Notes: generated by a model not told the origin, from the letters alone. DNA of 64,000 nucleotides from Amycolatopsis sp. FDAARGOS 1241 (GCF_016889705.1 NZ_CP069526.1:6886001-6950000); one strand, 5' to 3'; shown: positions 18,384 to 28,890, numbered from the stretch's first letter. Program-made: numbers and translations.

Positions 18384-20102
18384 ATGGAGACCCGACCGCG
18401 GCCCGGCCAGGCGCAGCTGGCCTTCGACGAGCTCGGCACCCCGTTGCGGGACACCACGTTCGTCGTCTTCGACCTCGAGACCACGGGCACCAAACCGGGA
18501 CCGGACGGGATCACCGAGATCGGCGCCGTCAAGGTGCGCGGCGGCGAAGTGGTCGCCGAGTTCGCGACGTTGGTCAACCCGGGTGCCGCGATCCCGCCGC
18601 AGGTGGTGGAGCTCACGGGCATCACCCAGGCGATGGTCTACGACGCACCGCGGATCGAGCGCGTGCTGCCGGCGTTCCTCGAGTTCATCTCGGGCGCCGT
18701 GCTCGTGGCCCACAACTCCGGGTTCGACACGGGGTTCATGCGCGCGGCGTGCGAGGGCCACGGTTACGTCTGGCCGCGGGCGACGGTGATCTGCACCGTG
18801 AAGCTCGCGCGGCGCGTCATCCCGCGCGAAGAGGCGCGCAGCTACCGGCTCTCGTCACTGGCGATGCTGCTCGGCTCCCGCACCCGGCCGACGCACCGCG
18901 CGCTCGACGACGCCCGCGCCACCGTCGACGTGCTCCACGCCTTGCTGGAACGGGTCGGCAACGTCGGCGTGCAGACGGTCGAGGAGCTCGTCGACTACCT
19001 GCCCGAGGTCACCACGGCGCAGCGCCGCAAACGGCACCTGGCGGCGGACCTGCCGTCGCGGCCCGGCGTGTACCTGTTCCGGGGGCCGCGCGACGAGGTC
19101 CTGTACGTCGGCACCGCCCGCGACCTGCGGCGGCGCGTGCGGCAGTACTTCACGGGGTCGGAGAGCCGTGGGCGCATCCGCGAGATGGTGGCGCTGGCGG
19201 AGCGGGTGGACGCCATCGAGTGCGCCCACTCGCTGGAAGCCGAGATCCGCGAGCTGCGGCTGATCTCGGCCCACCGGCCGATGTACAACCGGCGTTCGAA
19301 GAACCCGCACCACGCGTGGTGGGTCGGGCTCACGGACGAGGCCTTCCCCCGCCTTTCGGTGGTCCGCCTGCCCCGCGACGGCACCCTCGGCCCCTTCCGC
19401 ACCCAGGCCGACGCCCGCACGGCCGCCGACACCCTCGCCGGCGCCGCCGGGCTGCGCACCTGCACCCAGCGCATCTCCGCGGTCTCCCCGTCCGGCACCC
19501 CGTGCGTGCTGGCCGAACTGGGCCGCTGCGGCGCCCCCTGCGCCGGCCGCCAGACCGTCGAGGGCTACTCCCCCGCCGTCACCGCCACCCGCGCCCTCAT
19601 CGCCGGCGAGGACGGCCGTCCGCTGCAGCTGGCCGCCGCGCAGCTGGAACGGTTGTCGGAGGGCCGGCACTACGAACAGGCCGCCCGCCACCGCGACGAG
19701 CTCGCGGACCTCGTGCGCGCCGTCGGCCGCTCCCACCGCCAAGGCGCGCTCGCCGCCATCGCCGAACTCATCGCCGCTTCCCCCGACGGCACCGGCGGCT
19801 GGGAACTGTCCGTCATCCGCTACGGCCGCCTCGCCTCCGCCGGCGTCGCCCGCCGCGGCGTGCCGCCGATGCCCGTGGTGGAACACCTGGTCGCGGCCGC
19901 GGAAACCGTCCTGCCCGGCGAGGGCCCCCTGCGCGGCGCCTCAGGCGAGGAAGTGGCCGTCCTGCTGCGCTGGCTGGCCCGCCCGGGTGTCCGGCTGGTC
20001 CGCACCACCCGGCCGTGGGCCGAACCCACGGCGATCGCCGGCTGGCGCAGCTGGCTCGACCTCGCCGCCGACGCCAGGACACTGGAGCGCGTCGCCGGGT
20101 GA
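18384..20102 (+). CDS. DEDDh exonuclease-UvrC-like (GIY-YIG) fusion protein
   Basis: 572 residues, matching the architecture of Rv2191. The N-terminal ~180 residues are a DnaQ-like exonuclease with FDLETTG (DxE), AHNSGFD and HRALDDA (HxxxxD). A GIY-YIG nuclease module follows near 225 (RPGVYLFRGPRDEVLYVGTARDLRRRVRQYF), then UvrC-like CVLAELGRCGAPC and a UvrB/C-type helix pair (QLERLSEGRHYEQAARHRDELADL). There is no C-terminal RNase H nuclease domain of true UvrC. A role in DNA repair is likely. Its last ~110 bases are nearly repeated 329 bases downstream. Confidence 0.92.
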   Translation: METRPRPGQAQLAFDELGTPLRDTTFVVFDLETTGTKPGPDGITEIGAVKVRGGEVVAEFATLVNPGAAIPPQVVELTGITQAMVYDAPRIERVLPAFLEFISGAVLVAHNSGFDTGFMRAACEGHGYVWPRATVICTVKLARRVIPREEARSYRLSSLAMLLGSRTRPTHRALDDARATVDVLHALLERVGNVGVQTVEELVDYLPEVTTAQRRKRHLAADLPSRPGVYLFRGPRDEVLYVGTARDLRRRVRQYFTGSESRGRIREMVALAERVDAIECAHSLEAEIRELRLISAHRPMYNRRSKNPHHAWWVGLTDEAFPRLSVVRLPRDGTLGPFRTQADARTAADTLAGAAGLRTCTQRISAVSPSGTPCVLAELGRCGAPCAGRQTVEGYSPAVTATRALIAGEDGRPLQLAAAQLERLSEGRHYEQAARHRDELADLVRAVGRSHRQGALAAIAELIAASPDGTGGWELSVIRYGRLASAGVARRGVPPMPVVEHLVAAAETVLPGEGPLRGASGEEVAVLLRWLARPGVRLVRTTRPWAEPTAIAGWRSWLDLAADARTLERVAG

Positions 20103-20106
20103 GCAC
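19996..20106 (+). repeat. Direct repeat, copy 1 (3' end of the exonuclease-UvrC gene)
   Basis: This segment, including the stop codon, recurs at 20325-20435. The final 73 bases (20034-20106) are identical to 20363-20435; the rest differs at about three positions, one of them a single-base gap. Confidence 0.9.
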
Positions 20107-20227
20107 GCGGACCCCTGGATCCGAGTTCGGCCCAGAAACGAAACCCCGGGTGCCGCCGAGCCCGCCCGCGGAATCCGGCCCCCGCTTGCGGAACAAGCGG
20201 CCGGGCCGCCTCCACGAGTGTGGATAG

Positions 20228-20435
20228 GGGCCGCTGAACGGTGCTGCCAAGCGAAGGACCAGCGCCCGGCGCCTCCTGCGAGGCGGTAGTACTTCCACGC
20301 GGACTCGCCCGCGCGGGCGTACGACTGGTCCGCACCACACGGCCGTGGGCCGAACCACGGCAATCGCCGGCTGGCGCAGCTGGCTCGACCTCGCCGCCGA
20401 CGCCAGGACACTGGAGCGCGTCGCCGGGTGAGCAC
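20228..20435 (+). pseudogene. Duplicated 3' fragment of the exonuclease-UvrC gene
   Basis: A partial second copy of the gene end. The first ~100 bases align only loosely with 19895-19995. From 20325 the match to 19996-20106 is almost perfect and ends with the same GTGAGCAC that carries the stop. A one-base loss (CGAACCACGG against CGAACCCACGG) breaks the frame. It has no start and no independent gene, so it is a remnant. The uneven divergence, old upstream and near-identical downstream, suggests recombination or gene conversion. Confidence 0.75.
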
Positions 20436-20732
20436 CGATGCTGTCGCGGATCGTGGGACCGGAAGGGCGCGCGGCGCTCGGCCCGCCGTGGAGATTCGCG
20501 CGGCCACGGGGCGCGCCTACCGGTCGCCGCCAGCTGTCTGAGACAGGGCGGCAAGGCGTCGCAGGTCGCGGTTATCCGAGGGGTCGACCTGGTCAGCGGC
20601 CGCCTCCGACTGCGGATCCCCGCGGCACGCGCAATCCGAGCGACCGCGGGCGCGGACGCTGGAGCCGGCCGGGGATGTGATCCGGGCTACGATCGCGCTC
20701 GTCGGTTATCGCCAGGGAGTTGGAGGAGCGCT

Positions 20733-21017
20733 GTGATCACGGCGATCGTGCTGATCAACGTAGAGGCCGAGGAGATCCCGCAGGCCGCGCAGGCGATCGC
20801 GGACCTCGAGGGGGTCAACGAGGTCTACTCGTGCGCCGGTGACGTCGACCTGATCGCGACGGTGCGGGTGAAGGCCCACGAGGACCTCGCCGACCTCATC
20901 CCCGGCCGCATCGGGAAGGTCCGGGGTGTGCTGGACACCGTCACGCACATCGCGTTCCGGTCGTACTCACGGGCCGACACGGACTCCGCATTCGAGATCG
21001 GCGTCGAGGGCGCCTGA
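20733..21017 (+). CDS. Stand-alone Lrp/AsnC ligand-binding (RAM) domain protein
   Basis: 94 residues from the GTG at 20733, with GGAGGAG ahead of it. It contains only the alpha-beta sandwich RAM domain of Lrp/AsnC regulators (ITAIVLINVEAEEIPQAAQA, GVNEVYSCAGDVDLIATVRV) and no helix-turn-helix. Such proteins usually assemble as dimers or decamers and bind amino acids. It may partner a full-length regulator. It converges with qcrB across a shared terminator. Confidence 0.88.
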   Translation: MITAIVLINVEAEEIPQAAQAIADLEGVNEVYSCAGDVDLIATVRVKAHEDLADLIPGRIGKVRGVLDTVTHIAFRSYSRADTDSAFEIGVEGA

Positions 21018-21034
21018 TCCGCGACGCGAAGAAT

Positions 21035-21075
21035 GGCGAAGGCCCCTCCACCCTGCGGGTGAAGGGGCCTTCGCC
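21035..21075. terminator. Bidirectional hairpin between the RAM gene and qcrB
   Basis: 19-base arms (21035-21053 and 21057-21075) with one mismatch and loop TGC. The outer stem begins GGCGAAGGCCCC. It lies between convergent genes and can end transcription from both sides. Confidence 0.85.
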
Positions 21076-21086
21076 GTTCACGAGAC

Positions 21087-22736
21087 TCAGTGGCCGGAGC
21101 CGACTTCCGAGGACTCCGACGAGCTGCCCACCTGAGCGTGTCCGTTGCCGTGGTTGGCGCGCTCGAGAGCGGCCGTCTCCTCCTCCGGGTCCGGCGTCCA
21201 CAGCGAACCCGGCACGGCGTGCCCGGCGGTCCCGAGCTTGTTCATCTTCTTCGGCACCGGCGCGCCCTGGTACTCGAGCGGGACGGCGTGGCCGTCGCCG
21301 TCCACGCCACCGAGCGGCTGGTGAACCTCGATGAACTCACCGTGCGGCAGGCGCTTGATGATGCCGGTTTCGACACCGTGCTCCAGGACCTCGCGGTCGG
21401 CCCGCTGCAGGCCGAGGCAGATCCGGTAGGTCACGTAGTAGGCGATCGGCGGCACGATCAGCACGCCGATGCGGCCGGCCCACGTGGTGGCGTTCAGGGA
21501 GATGTCGAACTGGTCGGCGATGATGTCGTTGAAGCCCGACAGCTCGATGACCAGGAAGAACCCGAGCGCCATCATGCCCAGCGCGGTGCGGACCGGTGCG
21601 TCACGCGGCCGCTGAAGCAGGTTGTGGTGCCCCGTGTCCTTCGAGAGCTTGCGCTCGATGGTCGGATACGCCAGCAGCAGGGTGATCAACAGCGGCATCC
21701 CGATCGCGCCGGGGAAGAACACCGCCGGGATCGTGTAGTTCCCGAGGTAGACCTCCCACGCGGGCCAGATGCGCAGCATGCCGTCGGCCCAGGCCATGTA
21801 CCAGTCCGGCTGCGAACCGGCCGACACCATGGACGGGTTATACGGACCGAAGTTCCACACCGGGTTGATCTGGAAGAGGCCCGACATCAGCGCGATCACG
21901 CCCGTGACCAGGACGAAGAACGCACCGCCCTTGAGGGCGAAGTACGGCACGATACGCACGCCGACGACGTTCGTCTCCTTGCGCCGCACGCCCGGGAACT
22001 GCGTGTGCTTCTGATACCAGACCAGACCCACGTGCACACCGACCAGCGCGAGCATGATGCCCGGGATCAGCAGGATGTGCAGCGTGTACAGGCGCGGGAT
22101 GATCTGATCACCCGGGAACTCACCCCCGAACAGCGCCCAGTGGATCCAGGTGCCGATGACCGGCACCGACAGCACGATGCCCGACAGAGTCGCGCGGATA
22201 CCGGTACCCGAGAGCAGGTCGTCGGGGAGCGAGTAACCGAAGAAGCCCTCGAACATGCCCAGGATCAGCAGCAGGCCACCGAGGACCCAGTTCGCCTCAC
22301 GCGGCTTCCGGAACGCGCCGGTGAAGAAAACCCGGAACATGTGGATCATCATCGACGCGACGAAGATCAGCGCCGCCCAGTGGTGCACCTGGCGCACGAA
22401 CAGGCCCCCACGCACGTCGAACGAGATGTCCAGCGTGGTCCGGAACGCCTGGGACATCTCGACGCCCTGCAGGTTCGTGAAGCTGCCGTGGTAGGTGACT
22501 TCCTGCATCGAGGGATCGAAAAACAGCGTGAGGTACACACCCGACAGCAAGATGACGATAAAGCTGTAGAGCGCGACCTCGCCGAGCAGGAACGACCAGT
22601 GGGTCGGGAACACCTTGTTCATCTGGTGCCGCAGACCCTTGGCGAGCTTGTACCGCTGGTCGGCGTTGTCCGCGGCCTCTCCGGCGTGCTTCTCGAGCGC
22701 GCTCGTGCCCTTTGTCGGCGTGGTGAGTGAACTCAT
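21087..22736 (-). CDS. qcrB: Cytochrome bc1 complex cytochrome b subunit QcrB
   Basis: 549 residues. Membrane-embedded di-haem cytochrome b of the menaquinol-cytochrome c reductase. Haem histidines lie in [22 protein letters not shown] and [22 protein letters not shown] quinol-site PEWY-like region appears as [18 protein letters not shown]. It has an actinobacterial C-terminal extension of about 120 residues beyond the eighth helix. The ATG at 22736 overlaps the qcrA stop (ATGA), giving coupled translation at the end of ctaE-qcrC-qcrA-qcrB. QcrB is the target of telacebec-type inhibitors in mycobacteria. Confidence 0.97.
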   Translation of the reverse strand: MSSLTTPTKGTSALEKHAGEAADNADQRYKLAKGLRHQMNKVFPTHWSFLLGEVALYSFIVILLSGVYLTLFFDPSMQEVTYHGSFTNLQGVEMSQAFRTTLDISFDVRGGLFVRQVHHWAALIFVASMMIHMFRVFFTGAFRKPREANWVLGGLLLILGMFEGFFGYSLPDDLLSGTGIRATLSGIVLSVPVIGTWIHWALFGGEFPGDQIIPRLYTLHILLIPGIMLALVGVHVGLVWYQKHTQFPGVRRKETNVVGVRIVPYFALKGGAFFVLVTGVIALMSGLFQINPVWNFGPYNPSMVSAGSQPDWYMAWADGMLRIWPAWEVYLGNYTIPAVFFPGAIGMPLLITLLLAYPTIERKLSKDTGHHNLLQRPRDAPVRTALGMMALGFFLVIELSGFNDIIADQFDISLNATTWAGRIGVLIVPPIAYYVTYRICLGLQRADREVLEHGVETGIIKRLPHGEFIEVHQPLGGVDGDGHAVPLEYQGAPVPKKMNKLGTAGHAVPGSLWTPDPEEETAALERANHGNGHAQVGSSSESSEVGSGH

Positions 22737-23884
22737 GACTTACGCTCCCAAAAGGCCGGTCCAATGGCCTCGATGAAGTCGCCCCGTGCGATCAAGTATC
22801 CCTCGTCGTCAACCGTGATCGGCAGCTGGGCCAGAGGACGGGTGGCCGGGCCGAAGATCGGCTTGGCGTAGTGCAGGGCGTCGAACTGCGACTGGTGGCA
22901 CGGGCAGAGGATGCGGTTCGTGCGCTGCTCATACAGCGAAGTCGGGCAACCAACGTGGCTACAGATCTTCGTGTATGCGTAGTAGTCGCCGAAGTTGAAG
23001 TCCTCCTGGCCCTTGCGCTTCACGACGCGGGCGGCGTCGGTCGGCCGCAGCCGGATGAGCATCACGGGGTTGTCGACGCGGGTCAACGCGGCGGCCAGCG
23101 CCTCGCGGTTGCCCTTCTCGGACTCGCGGTACGGGAACACCGTCTCCATGGCGCCGGCGTCGAGGTCCTCGGCCTTGACGAGGGTGACGCCGTGCTCGAC
23201 GTCGTCGTCCAGGCTGCCGGTATTGCGGCGCAGGTAGACCTTCTCGCCCGGGTGCTGCGGCTGCCAGCCGGTGTGCCAGAGCGAGTTCTCGTTCTCGGTG
23301 TTCTTCCACGGGTCCTTGATGAAGGACGCGATGGGCAGCGCGGCGACCGCGAGGCCGAGCGCGCCGGCGCTCGCGCCGACGGTGCGCTTGATCAGCGACC
23401 GGCGCGCGATGGTGCTGCGATTCCCGGCGTCGGCCAGGTGCGCGAGGATAGTGGCGCGGTCGACCTCGGCGGACGGACCGTCACTGCGCTGCTGGATCGC
23501 GGTCTCCTGCGGGATGAACCGTTTCGTGTACAGGATCACGCCGATGCCGAGGGCCAGCACCGCGACACCGAGCGTGACGCCCAGCGCGGGCGTGTACAGG
23601 CTGTAGGTCGCGTGCCCGCTCGGGTCGCTCGGGTCCTTGTACTCCCACCAGTGCGGCCAGGCGATGACGACCACGAACGCCAGCCCGGCGAGCGCGGACA
23701 GGGCGAACCAGAACGCCACGAGCCGCTGCGCGCGCCGCTCGGCGCGGGTGTTCTTGACCGGCCACGGTTCCGGGTAGTCGACGATCTCGACGCCGTCGAG
23801 CTGACCACCCAGCTTGAGCAGCTGATCGCGGTCCATCTCGGCCAGTTCCGCCTCCGAGGGCGGCTGGGGCCCTTCGGCACTCAT
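22733..23884 (-). CDS. qcrA: Cytochrome bc1 complex Rieske iron-sulfur subunit QcrA
   Basis: 383 residues from the ATG at 23884, which overlaps the qcrC stop (ATGA). Three N-terminal membrane helices ([23 protein letters not shown], a second near [19 protein letters not shown], and [17 protein letters not shown]) are the actinobacterial pattern. The C-terminal Rieske fold has the [2Fe-2S] ligand loops CSHVGC and CPCHQSQF. It passes electrons from quinol in QcrB to the haems of QcrC. Confidence 0.97.
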   Translation of the reverse strand: MSAEGPQPPSEAELAEMDRDQLLKLGGQLDGVEIVDYPEPWPVKNTRAERRAQRLVAFWFALSALAGLAFVVVIAWPHWWEYKDPSDPSGHATYSLYTPALGVTLGVAVLALGIGVILYTKRFIPQETAIQQRSDGPSAEVDRATILAHLADAGNRSTIARRSLIKRTVGASAGALGLAVAALPIASFIKDPWKNTENENSLWHTGWQPQHPGEKVYLRRNTGSLDDDVEHGVTLVKAEDLDAGAMETVFPYRESEKGNREALAAALTRVDNPVMLIRLRPTDAARVVKRKGQEDFNFGDYYAYTKICSHVGCPTSLYEQRTNRILCPCHQSQFDALHYAKPIFGPATRPLAQLPITVDDEGYLIARGDFIEAIGPAFWERKS

Positions 23885-24699
23885 GCCTTCGATCCAATCC
23901 ACAGGGTGACGCCCACAAGCGCGGCAATTCCGACGATAAACGCAATCAGGCCTTCGGAGGCGGGACCGAACCCGCCGAGGCCGTTACCACCCGGGTTGTT
24001 GTTGCCGTCGGACACCGACTTCACGTAGGCGATGATGTCCTTCTTCTCCTCCGGGTTGAGCTGTCGGTCGGAGAACTTCGGCATGTTCTGCGGCCCCGTG
24101 AGCATCGCGGTGTAAATCTGCTCTTCGGTGGCGGGGTCGAGGTTCGGCGCGTACTTGCCGGCCGACAGCGCGCCGCCGCGACCGGTGAAGTTGTGGCACG
24201 AAGCACAGTTCAGGCGGAACAGCTCGCCACCGCGGGCCGGGTCGCTGCCGCGCAGCGCGGCACCGGTTTCGGCCGGGCGCTGGACGCCGCCGCCGTGGGC
24301 CTGCACGAACGCGCCGACCGCGTCGATCTCGCTCGGGGTGAGCTTCGGCGGCTTCCGCTCGATCTGTGCCTCTTGGCGCGCGGCGGGCATGCGGCCGGAC
24401 GAGGTCTGGAAGTACACCGCCGCGTCGCCGACGCCGATGAGGCTCGGCCCGCGGTCCTGCACGCCCTCGAGGTTCTTGCCGTGGCACTCGATGCAGGTGT
24501 TGTTGTAAACCTGCTCACCCTGCCGCAGCAGAGCCGGGTCGCCCTGGGCCTGCGCGGTCTGGGGCTCGGGCGCGAACACGGCGTACAGCGCGCCGGCTCC
24601 CACCAGCGCGACGCCGAGTGCGAGCAGGCCGGCGAACCGCCTCCGCAGCTTCGAACGCGCGCGGAACCGGCGCTCCGGGGACTTCTTGCTGGTGGTCAT
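23881..24699 (-). CDS. qcrC: Cytochrome bc1 complex di-haem cytochrome c subunit QcrC
   Basis: 272 residues: an N-terminal membrane anchor ([21 protein letters not shown]), two c-type haem domains with CIECH and CASCH, and a C-terminal membrane helix ([19 protein letters not shown]). The two haems replace a soluble cytochrome c by carrying electrons straight to the aa3 oxidase in the actinobacterial supercomplex. It lies 55 bases downstream of ctaE and overlaps qcrA. Confidence 0.96.
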   Translation of the reverse strand: MTTSKKSPERRFRARSKLRRRFAGLLALGVALVGAGALYAVFAPEPQTAQAQGDPALLRQGEQVYNNTCIECHGKNLEGVQDRGPSLIGVGDAAVYFQTSSGRMPAARQEAQIERKPPKLTPSEIDAVGAFVQAHGGGVQRPAETGAALRGSDPARGGELFRLNCASCHNFTGRGGALSAGKYAPNLDPATEEQIYTAMLTGPQNMPKFSDRQLNPEEKKDIIAYVKSVSDGNNNPGGNGLGGFGPASEGLIAFIVGIAALVGVTLWIGSKA

Positions 24700-24754
24700 C
24701 TTGCGGCAACCCTTGCTGTCAGTTCAGGCCGATGGTGGTGGCGGGGGTGCGGGA

Positions 24755-25381
24755 TCAGGGGAGGATGTAGATCACCGCGAAGAGGCCCACCCACACGATG
24801 TCGACGAAGTGCCAGTAGTACGACACGACGATCGCCGAGGTGGCCTGTGCGGGCGTGAACTTGCTGAGCTTCGTGCGGATCAGCAGGTACACGAACGCGA
24901 CGAGCCCGCCGATCACGTGCAGGCCGTGGAAACCGGTGGCGAGGTAGAACACCGTGCCGAACGGGCCGGACGGGATCGTCAGCCCCTCTTCCACCAGGTT
25001 GTGGTACTCGTTGCCCTGACCGGCGACGAAGATCGCGCCCATGATCAGCGTGACGATGTACCAGCGCCGGAGCCCGTAGACGTCACCGCGCTCGGCCGCG
25101 AACACGCCGAACTGGCACGTCAGCGACGACAGCACGAGGATCACCGTGAACGGGATCGCATACGGGATGTTGAGGTGGAACTCCTCGCCGTGCAGCGGCG
25201 GCGGCCAGGGTGCCCCGGCCGCGTTCTGCGCCTTGACGGTGAAGAACATCGCGAACAGTCCGGCGAAGAACATCAGTTCGCTGGACAGCCACACGACGGT
25301 GCCGACGCTGACCATGTTCGGCCGGTTCAGCGAGTGGACTCGCTGGCTGATGGTGGGAGCTGCCGTTGTCACGGATCGCAT
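24755..25381 (-). CDS. ctaE: Cytochrome c oxidase subunit III CtaE
   Basis: 208 residues from the ATG at 25381, with GAGAGGAC upstream. Five or more membrane helices are visible ([98 protein letters not shown]). The last two hold the conserved HGLHV and YWHFVDIVW motifs of subunit III. It is first in the ctaE-qcrCAB operon, as in M. tuberculosis Rv2193-Rv2196. Confidence 0.96.
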   Translation of the reverse strand: MRSVTTAAPTISQRVHSLNRPNMVSVGTVVWLSSELMFFAGLFAMFFTVKAQNAAGAPWPPPLHGEEFHLNIPYAIPFTVILVLSSLTCQFGVFAAERGDVYGLRRWYIVTLIMGAIFVAGQGNEYHNLVEEGLTIPSGPFGTVFYLATGFHGLHVIGGLVAFVYLLIRTKLSKFTPAQATSAIVVSYYWHFVDIVWVGLFAVIYILP

Positions 25382-25476
25382 TATGTCCTCTCGCGCGACC
25401 ACCCCGCCCTTCGGGTCCACGGCGGGTCGTGGGAGCTTCGCATCACACCCGAACCCGGCACAGGCAGGAGCTACTG

Positions 25477-25902
25477 ATGAGTCTGCTCGAGCGGCTGCGT
25501 GACCTGCTGGGAAAGCGCGAAACCGCCGGTCTGACGCCCGACACGCCCGGTTTGGTGATCGTGGCGGAGGCGTTCGACCCGGCCGTGGCGGACTCGGCGG
25601 TGCTCAGGAGTTCACCCCAGTGGGTGGCGAGGGACCCGGCGGTGTTCGTGCACCACCTCAGCCTGCCCGCGGACCGCGTGGCCGAGGCGGCCGCGATCCT
25701 CGCGCAGGACGGCTGGGAACTGCGCGAACAGGGCCCTGACGGCGACTGCGTGCTGGTGCACGCGCTGCGGGTGCAGGTGCTCGACGCCCTGCACTGCGCG
25801 CAGGAGCGATCCCGGATGGCGGGTCTGGCGCAACGCCTCGGCGGCGACGCGCTCGGCTGGGACGCGCGGCAACCGGGTGAGTCGCCCACCGCGCCCGCGT
25901 GA
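25477..25902 (+). CDS. Hypothetical protein divergent from ctaE
   Basis: 141 residues from the ATG at 25477 (GCAGGAG ahead). I do not recognise the family. An amphipathic N-terminal helix ([15 protein letters not shown]) leads to an alpha-beta domain with [50 protein letters not shown] and a helical end ([22 protein letters not shown]). It is read with the pseudo-receiver gene and trpD downstream and diverges from the respiratory operon. Confidence 0.75.
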   Translation: MSLLERLRDLLGKRETAGLTPDTPGLVIVAEAFDPAVADSAVLRSSPQWVARDPAVFVHHLSLPADRVAEAAAILAQDGWELREQGPDGDCVLVHALRVQVLDALHCAQERSRMAGLAQRLGGDALGWDARQPGESPTAPA

Positions 25903-25964
25903 TTTGCGTAACGGCCGATACGATCGCGTCCAGTTCCACCCGTGACGAGACGGAGGCGTGCTCA

Positions 25965-26375
25965 ATGGGCGAGCAGACGAAGCGGATCCTGGTGTTCAGC
26001 CACAAGGCCGAGGTCCGCGACGCGATCATCAACGCCATCGGCCGGCGGCCCGCCGCCGATCTGGGCCGCGTGGAGTACGTCGAGGCGGCCGGGATCGCCG
26101 ACGTGCTGTCCGAGATGGACGCCGGCACCGTCGACCTCGCGATCCTCGACGGGGAGGCCCAGCCGACCGGCGGCATCGGCCTGACCCGCCAGCTCAAGAA
26201 CGAGATCACCGACTGCCCGCCGATCGTCGTCACGGTGCGGCGCAAGGACGACCGCTGGCTCGCCACGTGGTCGCAGGCCGACGCCGTGCTGGTCCACCCG
26301 CTCGACCCGCTGACCGCCGCGGAAACCGTCGCCGGCGTGCTGCGCGCCGGGCGCGTGCCCGCCGTCAACGGCTGA
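25965..26375 (+). CDS. Pseudo-receiver (response-regulator-like) protein
   Basis: 136 residues with the alternating pattern of a CheY-like receiver and no output domain: [69 protein letters not shown]. The aspartate at the usual phosphorylation position is present (LDGEA). The acidic pair at the end of strand 1 is replaced (SHKAE), and the conserved Lys-Pro near the C terminus is His-Pro. It therefore probably does not work as a standard phospho-switch. It ends 8 bases before trpD and has no adjacent kinase gene. Confidence 0.78.
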   Translation: MGEQTKRILVFSHKAEVRDAIINAIGRRPAADLGRVEYVEAAGIADVLSEMDAGTVDLAILDGEAQPTGGIGLTRQLKNEITDCPPIVVTVRRKDDRWLATWSQADAVLVHPLDPLTAAETVAGVLRAGRVPAVNG

Positions 26376-26383
26376 GCCCGGCG

Positions 26384-27433
26384 ATGGGCACCACCCCGGT
26401 CCCCCACACCTGGCCGGCCCTGCTGACGCAGCTGATCGCGCGCGAGGACCTGTCCGCCGACGACACGGCCTGGGCGATGGACCAGATCATGTCCGGGGCG
26501 GCTTCGCAGGCGCAGATCGCCGGGTTCGCCGTCGCGTTGCGCGCGAAGGGCGAGACGCCGGAGGAGATCTCCGGCATGGCCGACGCGATGCTCGCGCACG
26601 CGCGCCGTATCGAGCTGAGGGCGCCCGCCGTCGACATCGTCGGCACAGGCGGCGACCGGTCGAACTCGGTCAACATCTCCACGATGGCGACGATCGTCAC
26701 AGCGGCCGCCGGCGCACCCGTGGCCAAGCACGGCAACCGCAGTGCCTCGTCGAAGGCGGGCGCGGCCGACGTGCTGGAGACGCTCGGCATCGCCATCGAC
26801 CTGCAGCCGGAGACCGTGCACCGCGGGCTCGAGGAGATCGGTATCGGCTTCTGCTTCGCGCCGGCCTTCCACCCCGCGTTCCGCCACACCGGCCCGCCGC
26901 GGCGCGAGCTGGGCGTGCCGACCACGTTCAACCTACTGGGCCCGCTCACCAACCCCGCGCAGCCGCGCAGCGCCCTGATCGGCTGTGCCTACGCGGACAA
27001 GACGCGCGTGCTCGCGGAGGTCTTCGCGCAGCGCGGCATGTCGGTGCTGGTGGCCCGCGGCGACGACGGGCTCGACGAGATCACCACCACCACGACCACC
27101 TCGGTGTGGGTCGTCTCCGGCGGCACCGTCAGTGAGCGCACCTTCGATCCGGCCGCGCTCGGCATCCCGCGCGCCACGGCGGAAGACCTGCGCGGCGGCG
27201 ACGCGACCGCCAACGCCGAAGTCGTGCGCGAACTGGTCAGCGGCAAGACCGGCCCGGTGCGCGACGCCGTGGTCCTCAACGCGGCCGCGGCGCTGGCCGC
27301 GTTCACGGGCTTCTCAGGCTCGCTGGAGGACGACCTCGCCGCCGGCCTCGACCGCGCGAACCGCGCCATCGACACCGGCGCGGCCGCCACCTTGCTGGAC
27401 CGCTGGATCGCCTTCTCCGGCGACGCTCGCTGA
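26384..27433 (+). CDS. trpD: Anthranilate phosphoribosyltransferase TrpD
   Basis: 349 residues. Transfers phosphoribosyl from PRPP to anthranilate, the second step of tryptophan synthesis. Glycine-rich PRPP loop [37 protein letters not shown], anthranilate-site [10 protein letters not shown], and metal-site [13 protein letters not shown] are all present. It stands apart from other trp genes, as Rv2192c does. It is probably co-transcribed with the pseudo-receiver gene. Confidence 0.96.
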   Translation: MGTTPVPHTWPALLTQLIAREDLSADDTAWAMDQIMSGAASQAQIAGFAVALRAKGETPEEISGMADAMLAHARRIELRAPAVDIVGTGGDRSNSVNISTMATIVTAAAGAPVAKHGNRSASSKAGAADVLETLGIAIDLQPETVHRGLEEIGIGFCFAPAFHPAFRHTGPPRRELGVPTTFNLLGPLTNPAQPRSALIGCAYADKTRVLAEVFAQRGMSVLVARGDDGLDEITTTTTTSVWVVSGGTVSERTFDPAALGIPRATAEDLRGGDATANAEVVRELVSGKTGPVRDAVVLNAAAALAAFTGFSGSLEDDLAAGLDRANRAIDTGAAATLLDRWIAFSGDAR

Positions 27434-27448
27434 TCCACCGGCTCGACC

Positions 27449-27485
27449 GCGAAGGCCGCCTCGGCTCCCCCGAGGCGGCCTTCGC
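27449..27485 (+). terminator. trpD hairpin terminator
   Basis: Perfect 16-base arms (27449-27464 and 27470-27485) with loop CTCCC, 15 bases after the trpD stop. The outer stem starts GCGAAGGCC. Confidence 0.85.
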
Positions 27486-27844
27486 CGTTTCCAGGGCTGG
27501 GCCGGGGTCGGTTGTTCCGCCGCTTGACGAACGTTCGGTGCTTCAGGGACCCCACCGGGTCGATGCTGTCCGGGCCTGAGCGACGGAGGTCGCGCCGTTG
27601 GGAGAAGTACGGCGCTGCTCAACGTTTCGGGCCGTGTCGCTTGTGCGATGCGCGGCTGCCCCCAAGCGCAGCGCTTGCCGACCGTCCGTGCTTCCCCGCC
27701 GTGCCCAGCAGCCGCATCGCGGCGGTTCGGGGCTCAGAAGCTCTGAGCGCCGTCCGGTCCGAGCAACCAACCGCGGGCGCGGAGTCAGGCCGGCAGACGG
27801 CCTCCGGGGCGGCTGAAGCGCGCCGAGCGGGCGTCAGCCGCGGT
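27486..27844. other. Intergenic stretch between trpD and the GlxA-type regulator
   Basis: 359 bases with no supportable gene. It contains a 10-base perfect palindrome CGAACGTTCG (27528-27537) near a TTGACG. Short readings in several frames are low-complexity and arginine-rich and look non-coding. Confidence 0.4.
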
Positions 27845-28807
27845 TCAGGCGCTGCGGAACGCCGCCCGGTAAGCGCTCGGGGTCGTGGCCCGCAGGCGGG
27901 TGAACTGGTGGCGCAGGGCGGCCGCCGAGGCGTAACCGCAGGCGGTCGCGATGTCTTCGACGCTCAGGTGCCCCTCTTCGAGCAGGGCTTGGGCGCGGTC
28001 GAGGCGGCGTTCGGTGAGCCAGCGGTGCGGGGTGGTGCCCGTGGCGGCCGCGAAGCGGCGCAGGAACGTGCGCTCCCCCAGGCCGCTGCGGCGGGCCAGT
28101 TCGGCGACCGTGAACGGCCGGTCCAGCCGCCGCTCCACCCATTCCAGCGACTCGGCGACCACGGTGTCGTCAGGGGCCGCCGTGGTGGGGACGGGTGCTT
28201 CGACGAACTGGGCCTGGCCACCGGCGCGGTGCGGAGCCGCGACCATGCGCCGCGCGAGGGCGGTGGCGGCCGCGACACCGCGCAGGCGCCGGACGAGGTG
28301 CAGGCACAGGTCCACGGCCGCGACTGTGCCGGCGCTGGTCGACACACCGTCGTCGTCGGCGTACAGCGCCTGCGGATCGACGACCGCGCGCGGGAAGAGC
28401 CGGCGGAACTCCTGCTCGTAGACCCAGTGGACGGTGCAGCGCCGCCCGTCGAGCAGGCCCGCGTAGCCGAGCGAGAACACCCCGGCGCAGAAACCGGCGA
28501 CCCACGCCCGGCGTCCCCGCGCGTCGCGCAGCACGTCGAGCACCGGTTCCGGCGGTGCGACGGTGCGTGGTTCGCACGTCGGCACGATCAGCAGGTCCGC
28601 CGACGCCGCGAAATCCAGACCGGCCAGCCCACGGAGCCCGAAGCCGGACCAGGTGTCCACCTCGAACCCGGCGGGCGAGCACACGGCGAACTCCCAGCCC
28701 GCGATGCCGTCGGCGCTGCGGTCGGTGCCGAACACCTCGCACGCGACGCCCAGCTCGAACGGCGAAACCCGGTCCGCAAGCACCACCGCAACCCGTTTCA
28801 CGTCCAT
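27845..28807 (-). CDS. GlxA-type AraC-family transcriptional regulator
   Basis: 320 residues. The N-terminal ~180 residues are a DJ-1/PfpI glutamine-amidotransferase-like domain with the nucleophile-elbow-like VAGFCAGVFSLGYAGLLDG. The C-terminal ~100 residues are a double helix-turn-helix AraC domain (FTVAELARRSGLGERTFLRRF, then LSVEDIATACGYASAAALRHQFTR). It diverges from the EamA transporter gene with 83 bases between them, so it probably controls that gene and itself. The ligand is unknown. Confidence 0.92.
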   Translation of the reverse strand: MDVKRVAVVLADRVSPFELGVACEVFGTDRSADGIAGWEFAVCSPAGFEVDTWSGFGLRGLAGLDFAASADLLIVPTCEPRTVAPPEPVLDVLRDARGRRAWVAGFCAGVFSLGYAGLLDGRRCTVHWVYEQEFRRLFPRAVVDPQALYADDDGVSTSAGTVAAVDLCLHLVRRLRGVAAATALARRMVAAPHRAGGQAQFVEAPVPTTAAPDDTVVAESLEWVERRLDRPFTVAELARRSGLGERTFLRRFAAATGTTPHRWLTERRLDRAQALLEEGHLSVEDIATACGYASAAALRHQFTRLRATTPSAYRAAFRSA

Positions 28808-28890
28808 GCGGGACAGGGTGTCACAAGTTTTGCGGTCGTTGTCATCTCTGACACTGGTCGAAGATCGCCTGAGAGCCGAACCTTAACCGC

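Noticed and set aside
27512..27844. Start of a plus-strand gene in the trpD-GlxA interval
   Set aside because: The open frame runs straight into the antisense of the GlxA-type gene, with no ribosome site or family motif.
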